NCBI GenBank assembly: GCA_045531335.1
Contig: JAZSDU010000031.1
Location: forward strand, 1 to 9,350
Reading direction: 5' to 3'
Origin: CAG-452 sp045531335
GTDB taxonomy: Bacteria; Bacillota; Clostridia; TANB77; CAG-508
Length of the DNA stretch: 9,350 nt
Shown: piece by piece, positions 4,351 through 9,350 of the stretch
How the letters are laid out: every line of letters starts with the position of its first letter
Position numbering within the stretch: the first letter of the stretch is position 1
The notes under the pieces: generated by a model
What the model was told of the DNA's origin: nothing
Seen by the model: the letters and a program-made list of their open reading frames with translations, nothing else
Databases searched by the model: none
Translations under genes and position numbers: made by a program

Positions 4351-7056
4351 TTATACATCATCTTTTGTTGTATTTATTCTAAATAATTTGAATAATTCTA
4401 CTATAACTAATGGTGCAAATACTAAAAGTGCTACTTCTACTATGTGTTCTGTTGGCAATAATACTAACCCAAATATATCTCTTAATCCTGGTGTTAATAA
4501 TATTATAAACATTAAAGCAGCTGATCCAAGTGATGCTAATACTAATTTACTATTATTAAATATTCCAGTTTTAAGTATTGATTTTTTATTATTTCTTACA
4601 TTATATACATGAACAAGTTCTGAAAGTGCTAAAACATAGAATGCCATTGTCTGGCCTATTTTTACTTTTTCTTCTTGGCTAACTCCTTCTGTACTTAGAC
4701 CTATAACAAATGCAGCAAGTGTAAGTAATCCTATCATTACACCTTGATACACTACTCTCCATGTCATACCTTTTGTAAATATTCCTTTTTTAGTATTTTT
4801 AAGTGGTTTTCTTTGCATTATATCTTTAGCTGCTGGATCTACTGCAAGAGCTAATGCTGGAAGTGAGTCTGTTACTAGATTCACCCATAATATGTGTATT
4901 GGAAGAAGTGCTTCTATTAATGTTATATCTACACCAAATGTTTTTCCAAGTATTGGTGCAATAAGCATTGCTGTAAATAGTAAAACTATTTCTCCTATAT
5001 TGCTTGATAATAAGAACTGTATCGCTTTTAATATATTGTCATATATTCTTCTTCCTTCTTCTACTGCTGAAACTACTGTTGCAAAGTTATCATCTGTTAA
5101 AATAACATCTGCCGCTTCTTTCGAAACGTCTGTTCCAACTATACCCATGGCGCAACCTATGTCTGCAATTTTTAGTGATGGTGCATCATTTACTCCATCT
5201 CCTGTCATTGCAACTATTTCTCCATTTGCTTGCCATGCTTTTACTATTCTTACTTTGTGTTCTGGTGAAACTCTAGCATAAACAGAATATTTTCTTACAT
5301 TTTTAATTAAGTCTTCATCACTCATTTCTTCTAACTCTGTTCCTGTTATAGCTTCATCATCATTTTCTAATATTCCTAAGCTTTTTGCTATTGCTGTTGC
5401 TGTAATTTTATGGTCTCCTGTAATCATTACTGTTTTTATTCCAGCTGATTTACATTTTGCAACAGCATCTTTAACTTCTAGTCTTGGTGGATCTATCATT
5501 CCAACCATACCTATATATGTTAAATCAGATTCTAAATTTGCTTTATCTTCTTCTGTTGGTTTATGATCTAGCACTTTATATCCCATCGCTAAAACTCTTA
5601 AAGCGTTTTGAGCCATTTCCATATTGTATTTTTTTATTGTTTCTTTATAACTTTCTAAATCTTGTTTTATTTCTCCATCTAAAATATATGAATTACAATT
5701 AGCTAGAAGTTCGTCTACTCCACCTTTTGTATAAACTATATATTTTCCATCTTCTTCATGTACTGTTGTCATTAATTTTCTATCTGAATCAAAAGGTATT
5801 TCTTCTACTCTTGGGAATTTACCAAAAAGTGATTCATCATATTCTAATTTGAATCCCATATCTACTAATGCTGTTTCTGTTGGATCTCCTGTAAGTTTGT
5901 TGTCTTCTCCTATTTTTGTATCATTACAAAGCATACTTGCATATACTAATTTTTTAATATCTTCAAGTTCTTTTGAATCAGCAAGTTCTACTAATTTTCC
6001 ATCACAAAATACTTTTTCTACTGTCATTTTATTTTGTGTTAATGTTCCTGTTTTATCTGAACAAATAACAGATGCACTACCTAATGTTTCAACTGCTGGT
6101 AATTTTTTTACAATTGCATTTTTCTTAACCATTCTTTGAACGCCAATTGCAAGTACTATTGTAAATACTGCTGGAAGTCCTTCTGGTATTGCTGCAACAG
6201 CCAAGCTTACAGCTGTCATAAACATGTGAATTGGTTCTTTGTTATAAAGAAAAGTTCCTATTGCAAACATTATTGCACATATTACTAATGCAACTACACC
6301 TAATGTTTTTCCAAGTTTATTTAATTTTTGTTGGAGTGGTGTTCCTTGGTCTTCTGCTGTATTTATTATATCTGCTATTTTTCCTACTTCTGTATTCATT
6401 CCTGTTTCAACAACAACTGCTTTTCCTCTACCATAAGTTATTAAACTAGAAGAAAATAACATGTTTAATCTGTCACCAATTCCTATTTTTTTATCATCAA
6501 TTTTATCCGATTTTTTCTCTACTGGAACAGATTCTCCTGTTAATGCTGCTTCTTGAGATTTCAAATTTATAGCCTCTATTATTCTTAAATCTGCTGGTAC
6601 ATAATCACCTGTATCTAATATTACTATATCTCCAGGTACTAATTCTTTAGATTGAACAACTTCTAATTTTCCATTTCTCATAACTTTCGCTACATGTGAA
6701 CTTAGTTTTTGAAGTGCTTCTAATGATTTTTCAGCTTTATTTTCTTGTGCTACACCTATTATTGCATTAACAAGTACAACTGCAAGTATTATTATTGTAT
6801 CTGTAATACCTTCTCCTTCAGCTACACCTACTATTCCTGATACAATTGCAGAAATGATTAAAACTATTATCATAAAATCCTTAAATTGTTCTAAAAATTT
6901 TACTAATAAGCTCTTTTTCTTTTTAGCTTTTAGCTCGTTTAGTCCATACTCTTGTTGCCTTTTTTTGACTTCTTCAGTAGATAATCCATTTTCTACATCT
7001 GTTTTTAAATTAGATATTGTTTCATCTACTGTTTGATTAAACCAGTTTGTTGTCAT
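4351..7056 (-). CDS. P2A-type cation-transporting ATPase, probable Mn2+ (or Ca2+) exporter
   Basis: A complete 901-aa P-type ATPase of the SERCA/PMR1/YoaB class in the plasma membrane. It shows the actuator TGES (173-176), the TM4 PEGL (291-294), the phosphorylated D334 in DKTGTLT, the nucleotide-domain KGG (444-446), MITGD (546-548) and the hinge TGDGVND (618-624). Cation ligands equivalent to SERCA TM5 N/E (N686, E689), TM6 N/T/D (N726, T729, D730) and the TM8 glutamate (E813) are all present. By homology alone it would be called a Ca2+ pump. The apparent yybP-ykoY riboswitch at the head of the operon argues for Mn2+ efflux, as for YoaB of Lactococcus. The ATG at 7056 is chosen because AAGGAGGA lies 7 nt upstream; a longer frame from GTG at 7098 runs through a palindromic repeat and has no comparable site. 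It is second in the operon, 49 nt after the HAD gene. Confidence 0.93.
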   Translation of the reverse strand: MTTNWFNQTVDETISNLKTDVENGLSTEEVKKRQQEYGLNELKAKKKKSLLVKFLEQFKDFMIIVLIISAIVSGIVGVAEGEGITDTIIILAVVLVNAIIGVAQENKAEKSLEALQKLSSHVAKVMRNGKLEVVQSKELVPGDIVILDTGDYVPADLRIIEAINLKSQEAALTGESVPVEKKSDKIDDKKIGIGDRLNMLFSSSLITYGRGKAVVVETGMNTEVGKIADIINTAEDQGTPLQQKLNKLGKTLGVVALVICAIMFAIGTFLYNKEPIHMFMTAVSLAVAAIPEGLPAVFTIVLAIGVQRMVKKNAIVKKLPAVETLGSASVICSDKTGTLTQNKMTVEKVFCDGKLVELADSKELEDIKKLVYASMLCNDTKIGEDNKLTGDPTETALVDMGFKLEYDESLFGKFPRVEEIPFDSDRKLMTTVHEEDGKYIVYTKGGVDELLANCNSYILDGEIKQDLESYKETIKKYNMEMAQNALRVLAMGYKVLDHKPTEEDKANLESDLTYIGMVGMIDPPRLEVKDAVAKCKSAGIKTVMITGDHKITATAIAKSLGILENDDEAITGTELEEMSDEDLIKNVRKYSVYARVSPEHKVRIVKAWQANGEIVAMTGDGVNDAPSLKIADIGCAMGIVGTDVSKEAADVILTDDNFATVVSAVEEGRRIYDNILKAIQFLLSSNIGEIVLLFTAMLIAPILGKTFGVDITLIEALLPIHILWVNLVTDSLPALALAVDPAAKDIMQRKPLKNTKKGIFTKGMTWRVVYQGVMIGLLTLAAFVIGLSTEGVSQEEKVKIGQTMAFYVLALSELVHVYNVRNNKKSILKTGIFNNSKLVLASLGSAALMFIILLTPGLRDIFGLVLLPTEHIVEVALLVFAPLVIVELFKLFRINTTKDDV

Positions 7057-7079
7057 GTACATTTCCTCCTTCATTTTAT

Positions 7080-7104
7080 GAGGACGGCAAATTGCCACCT
7101 CTAC
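7080..7104 (-). repeat. GTAGGGG-type palindromic repeat, copy 2, in the ATPase leader
   Basis: GAGG (7080-7083) pairs with CCTC (7098-7101), and GGCA (7086-7089) with TGCC (7093-7096), giving an 8-bp stem with a small internal loop. On the minus strand it opens with AATGTAGAGGTGGC, close to copy 3 (AATGTAGGGGTCGC). It starts 1-2 nt after the HAD stop codon and ends 8 nt before the ATPase Shine-Dalgarno, so it fills most of the intergenic gap of the operon. Confidence 0.65.
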
Positions 7105-7105
7105 A

Positions 7106-7882
7106 TTATATATTTAATATATTTATAACATCATTAAAATCATTATTATCTGTTAATACTACATCAAAATTACTTTTATATGTTTCTAAATTTTGTTCTA
7201 CATTTGCATCTAAAAATCCAAATGTTATTGTATCTGATAGTTTTTCCTCATTTGCCATTTTTATGTCTTCTATTAAATCTCCGAATAATAAAGCATTTTC
7301 TTTATTATGAATTTTAGCTCTAACTTCTTCAGGTATTTTTTCATACTCTTTATTAAGAGTTGCCATTATATTATTTAAGTCTATATGTGCTTTTTCATCT
7401 TGAAACTCAAAAAAATTAGAAACTATTTCTATATTATCAAACAAACATCCTTCTTTTTCTAAAAAAGCTTTTAATATATTTCCTACACCTGATGACATTA
7501 TTATTATCGGAATATTCATATTATTCATTTTTAGTAAAAAGTCTTTTGCTCCTTCCCTAAAATGAATATTAGCTTTTTCTAATGCCTTATAAATTATATC
7601 TTGTGTTAAATATTTAGAAATTAATGTAAAACTTTTATTTGCCCATTCTTTCATAATTTTTTGTTTTTCTTCTATTCTAATTGTGTAATCCAATTCTAAT
7701 GGTCTATAATGATTAAATATTTTTGTTCTTTCTTCTAAGCATTCTCCGCCTAGATATCTTGGAACTATTCCCATTGATGGTTCGCTTTCTTTACTTGTAA
7801 GTGTACGGTCAAAGTCTGTTATAACATAAAAATTTTCTTTTTTAAAATTATTTATTTTTTCTTTGTTATTTATATGTATCAT
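7106..7882 (-). CDS. HAD phosphatase of the UMPH-1 / cytosolic 5'-nucleotidase III type
   Basis: This 258-aa soluble protein has all HAD motifs. Motif I is TDFDRTLT with nucleophile D23 and acid D25, motif II is MSSGVG (129-134), the lysine is K178 in a LNKEY context, and motif IV is GDLIEDIKMA with D202 and D206. The overall pattern fits UMPH-1/pyrimidine 5'-nucleotidase (Pfam PF05822) better than generic HAD-IB enzymes: an EEKQKIMKEW helical cap, LREG-like FREG, IPIIIMSSGVGNIL, SNFFEF, and the closing GFLDANVEQNLETYKSNFDVVLT. The expected activity is dephosphorylation of nucleoside monophosphates such as UMP or CMP with a divalent metal. AAGGAGT precedes the ATG. It is the first gene behind the riboswitch and is cotranscribed with the ATPase. 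Substrate is unproven. Confidence 0.85.
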   Translation of the reverse strand: MIHINNKEKINNFKKENFYVITDFDRTLTSKESEPSMGIVPRYLGGECLEERTKIFNHYRPLELDYTIRIEEKQKIMKEWANKSFTLISKYLTQDIIYKALEKANIHFREGAKDFLLKMNNMNIPIIIMSSGVGNILKAFLEKEGCLFDNIEIVSNFFEFQDEKAHIDLNNIMATLNKEYEKIPEEVRAKIHNKENALLFGDLIEDIKMANEEKLSDTITFGFLDANVEQNLETYKSNFDVVLTDNNDFNDVINILNI

Positions 7883-7893
7883 TATTACTCCTT

Positions 7894-7943
7894 AAATCAA
7901 AAAGACTTTTAAACAAGCTTTTTATTGCTTCTTTAAAAGTCTT
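7894..7943 (-). terminator. Riboswitch-controlled intrinsic terminator (expression platform)
   Basis: On the minus strand AAGACTTTTAAA (7943-7932) pairs perfectly over 12 bp with TTTAAAAGTCTT (7913-7902), with an inner AAGC/GCTT pairing. A T-rich tail TTTGATTT follows. The 5' arm contains the 3' strand of the riboswitch P1 stem (CTTTTAA, 7939-7933), so terminator and aptamer P1 exclude each other. The HAD ribosome binding site is just beyond it. Confidence 0.75.
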
Positions 7944-8018
7944 GCTTACCTTTTAGGTTTACTAACCAGTTTTTAACGAGTTTGTTGATTAGTAAGTTTA
8001 AAGCTACTCCCTTTCAAA
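7933..8018 (-). promoter_or_regulatory. yybP-ykoY (Mn2+) riboswitch aptamer
   Basis: Read on the minus strand, the order matches the yybP-ykoY class. First comes the hallmark AAAGGGAGTAGC (8014-8003), one G fewer than the usual AAAGGGGAGUAGC. A 9-bp P3-like stem follows, TTACTAATC (7995-7987) with GGTTAGTAA (7967-7959), enclosing AACAAACTCG. A short ACC/GGT hairpin comes next, and the 3' signature AGCAAGACTTT closes it. P1 is TTGAAAG (8017-8011) with CTTTTAA (7939-7933). The P2 hairpin looks very short or absent. Known members bind Mn2+ and turn on export genes. With the overlapping terminator this should act as a transcriptional ON switch. Confidence 0.8.
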
Positions 8019-8092
8019 ATTTCGAAGAAATTTTTATAGCATCATAGATGCATAAGATATCTGTAGCGCTCAAGCTTTGCTTTCGCTAACAG
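8016..8092 (-). promoter_or_regulatory. Three consecutive leader hairpins upstream of the aptamer
   Basis: On the minus strand three stems follow each other. The first is 8092-8061 (CTGT-AGCG with CGCTACAG, then AAGC/GCTT around AAA). The second is 8051-8039 (GCATC-TAT-GATGC, extendable by TTAT/ATAA). The third is 8034-8016 (AAAATTTC-TTC-GAAATTTT, 8 bp). The last overlaps the first two bases of aptamer P1. Their role is unknown; they may stabilise the leader, pause polymerase or form a second element. Confidence 0.55.
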
Positions 8093-8106
8093 CTAGTCTC
8101 ATATTA

Positions 8107-8134
8107 ATTCTTCATTTTTCATTCTTCACTTTTA
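8107..8134 (-). repeat. Two-unit 14-bp tandem repeat near the transcript start
   Basis: ATTCTTCATTTTTC (8107-8120) is followed by ATTCTTCACTTTTA (8121-8134), matching in 12 of 14 positions on the plus strand. In RNA from the riboswitch promoter it gives a purine-rich, unstructured 5' segment. Confidence 0.5.
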
Positions 8135-8141
8135 CTTTATT

Positions 8142-8169
8142 ATTATATTTCATTATTTAATTTTGTCAA
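8142..8169 (-). promoter_or_regulatory. Consensus promoter of the riboswitch-HAD-ATPase operon
   Basis: On the minus strand, perfect TTGACA (8169-8164), a 16-nt spacer and perfect TATAAT (8147-8142) are present. Initiation near 8135 gives a leader of about 250 nt before the HAD start codon, as expected for a riboswitch leader. Confidence 0.85.
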
Positions 8170-8205
8170 GGAATTTTAGGTGTTTTTTTAGTATGTCTTT
8201 GTAAG

Positions 8206-8238
8206 TTACGGGTCGCCGTGGGCAGCGACCCCTACATT
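8206..8238 (-). repeat. GTAGGGG-type palindromic repeat, copy 3
   Basis: GGGTCGC (8210-8216) pairs perfectly with GCGACCC (8225-8231) around an 8-nt loop. The minus strand reads AATGTAGGGGTCGC at its start. It lies 16 nt after the alpha/beta hydrolase stop and has no T-run, so it is a repeat rather than a standard terminator. Confidence 0.7.
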
Positions 8239-8254
8239 TTCTCTACATTTTTAA

Positions 8255-9145
8255 TTATCTACTTGTATTTATAAATCCCACAATTTCTTTTCCTAAAACT
8301 TCTTCCTTATTTGTATAACCATGATCTGTATCTTTTATATAATCTATATCCAATTTATCATTATTTATTTTTAATTTTAAAAATTCTATAAGTTCATCCA
8401 AACTTTGAATAACTAAATCTTTTTCTCCCCATCTTAAAAACAGTGGTATTTTGATATTATTTATTTCTTTAAAATCATATTCTTTATCGCTAAATCTTGC
8501 AAAATCTATATCTCTATTATCTCTATAATATCTTAAATATGATTTAACACTTATTGGATGGTCAAAGCTATCTCTTGGTAATAAATCCATTTCTTGATTA
8601 TTCTTTTCTTTTTGAATAGCTAGTTCTAATACTTCATTGTATTTTTCTATTCCTAAATCATATTTTTGAAGTCCTACTAAATCAACCCATGATAATAGTA
8701 TTACTGATTTAATTTTATCTAAATTATTATAGTTCTCATTTTTTAATCTGTTATATGAATATACTATTTTTGTACATCCTAAACTATGTCCTTGAATGTG
8801 TATTTTTGTATATCCTAATTCTATCATTTTATCAATTGCGCCTTTAATATCATAATAACTTTCTAAAACATCTTCATATGCACATCCACCATTTAATGTT
8901 TTACTTCCATCTGTTCTCTTTGTATAACATGCAATTTCTGTTCCTCTATTATTAAACGCAAAATATGCAATACCTGATTTATTTATTGTATCTCCTAATA
9001 TATCTTCTCTTTTCTTATAACAATTACTTTGCATTCCATGTACTGATATTACTATTTCATCTGTTCCCATGTTATTATCTGGTCTTTGTAACAAACCAAA
9101 CAATTCTACACTATCCTCTGTATCAAAATATATTTTTTCTAACAT
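8255..9145 (-). CDS. Alpha/beta hydrolase (serine esterase-like)
   Basis: This 296-aa cytoplasmic protein has an alpha/beta-hydrolase layout. An oxyanion-hole HG (36-37) follows the strand EIVISV, and the nucleophile elbow is GHSLG with S121. The acid is probably D243 in RWGEKD and the histidine H275 in DTDHGY, completing a plausible triad. A cap-like insertion rich in charged helices lies between about 155 and 225. It resembles the DUF1749/dienelactone-hydrolase-like group, but substrate cannot be told; an ester or acyl compound is likely. No signal peptide is seen. AAGGAGG lies 6 nt before the ATG. It has its own upstream region and is not part of the manganese operon, being separated from that promoter by about 85 nt and a palindromic repeat. 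Confidence 0.85.
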   Translation of the reverse strand: MLEKIYFDTEDSVELFGLLQRPDNNMGTDEIVISVHGMQSNCYKKREDILGDTINKSGIAYFAFNNRGTEIACYTKRTDGSKTLNGGCAYEDVLESYYDIKGAIDKMIELGYTKIHIQGHSLGCTKIVYSYNRLKNENYNNLDKIKSVILLSWVDLVGLQKYDLGIEKYNEVLELAIQKEKNNQEMDLLPRDSFDHPISVKSYLRYYRDNRDIDFARFSDKEYDFKEINNIKIPLFLRWGEKDLVIQSLDELIEFLKLKINNDKLDIDYIKDTDHGYTNKEEVLGKEIVGFINTSR

Positions 9146-9165
9146 TTCTGTCCTCCTTGTTTTGT

Positions 9166-9194
9166 ATTATATTATTAAATATTATCATATGCAA
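9166..9194 (-). promoter_or_regulatory. Probable promoter of the alpha/beta hydrolase gene
   Basis: On the minus strand, TATAAT (9171-9166) is well placed just before the ribosome binding site. The matching -35, TTGCAT at 9194-9189 with a 17-nt spacer, is weak. Confidence 0.45.
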
Positions 9195-9251
9195 GATAAA
9201 TTATTTTACAATATAGGTTTAAAATAGATATGACACAATAAAAATAAAATA

Positions 9252-9318
9252 AGGAAATACCAAAATATGATAAAATGTTTTTAACCACAAAAACAATATC
9301 AAAAGAGAGGTATTTCCT
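9252..9318 (+). promoter_or_regulatory. Inverted repeat masking the transposase start region
   Basis: AGGAAATACC (9252-9261) and GGTATTTCCT (9309-9318) are perfect 10-bp complements. The right arm begins inside the Shine-Dalgarno GAGAGG and ends just before the ATG. The left arm lies upstream of the likely transcription start, so only RNA entering from outside would contain both arms and fold. Confidence 0.6.
9268..9276 (+). promoter_or_regulatory. Extended -10 promoter of the transposase
   Basis: TGATAAAAT fits an extended -10 element; no good -35 is visible 17 nt upstream. Initiation would fall near 9283, between the two arms of the inverted repeat. Confidence 0.45.
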
Positions 9319-9350
9319 ATGAAAAATAGTATAACACAAAAAATGAGATA
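9319..9350 (+). CDS. Transposase, N-terminal fragment at the window edge
   Basis: Ten codons are visible (MKNSITQKMR), with AGAGAGG 8 nt upstream of the ATG. The short basic start resembles the opening of helix-turn-helix plus integrase-core transposases common in gut Bacillota. The frame is open to the edge. Family assignment rests on very few residues and on the IS-like surroundings. Confidence 0.5.
   Translation, partial: MKNSITQKMR

Larger units (their letters stand above)
9231..9350 (+). mobile_element. Left end of an insertion sequence (cut by the window edge)
   Basis: An AT-rich segment with a promoter-like site leads into a frame starting MKNSITQKMR. This looks like the opening of IS3/IS481-type DDE transposases with an N-terminal helix-turn-helix. 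A candidate terminus is TGACACAATA at 9231, but without the right end the inverted repeat and any target duplication cannot be confirmed. Confidence 0.45.

Noticed and set aside
4388..7036. Plus-strand open frames opposite the ATPase gene
   Set aside because: They have unlikely composition, no ribosome binding sites, and lie antisense to a protein with every family motif intact.
7057..7098. Longer ATPase N-terminus from GTG at 7098
   Set aside because: The extra 14 residues are encoded by a palindromic repeat and the Shine-Dalgarno itself, while AAGGAGGA is ideally spaced for the ATG at 7056.
8206..8238. Intrinsic terminator of the alpha/beta hydrolase gene
   Set aside because: The stem is strong, but the minus strand continues GTAACTTACAAAG without a T-run. 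The similarity to the other palindromes fits a dispersed repeat better.

Overview
The window is very AT-rich outside a few RNA-like segments. It uses AAGGAGG-type ribosome binding sites, near-consensus sigma-A promoters, and has one TTG start. This points to a low-GC Bacillota genome, probably a clostridial or related gut-type lineage. UGA reads as a normal stop. Most genes lie on the minus strand.

Left part (1-2552). The edge holds the end of a plus-strand transcript: a long inverted repeat and a GC-rich terminator. Next is a minus-strand pair, a five-TM membrane protein followed by a MutT-like NUDIX hydrolase. A divergent YgjV-family membrane protein starts at a TTG codon.

Middle (2574-4226). 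A minus-strand pair encodes a membrane-anchored bacterial PH-domain protein and an unrecognised 202-aa protein. Beyond it is tRNA-Leu(UAG) with its own promoter and terminator. The tRNA 3' end and terminator are duplicated 164 bp away as an exact 45-bp direct repeat. Between the copies sits a GC-rich, highly foldable segment whose outer arms mimic the tRNA T-arm.

Metal-homeostasis unit (4351-8169). A consensus promoter on the minus strand drives a leader of about 240 nt. It contains three hairpins, then what reads as a yybP-ykoY (Mn2+-sensing) riboswitch, then an intrinsic terminator that shares bases with the riboswitch P1 stem. Two genes follow: a HAD phosphatase of the UMPH-1/cytosolic 5'-nucleotidase III type and a P2A-type cation ATPase. 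The riboswitch suggests the ATPase, which by sequence alone would be called a Ca2+ pump, exports Mn2+. It also places a nucleotidase-like enzyme in the same manganese regulon. This is the most informative system in the window.

Right part (8206-9350). A serine alpha/beta hydrolase on the minus strand is followed by the left end of an insertion sequence on the plus strand. Its transposase is cut by the window edge after ten codons, and its start site is embedded in an inverted repeat that would silence read-through transcripts.

Three short GTAG(A/G)GGT-type palindromes occur just downstream of minus-strand genes and look like copies of one dispersed repeat. All calls come from reading the sequence; no database search was made.
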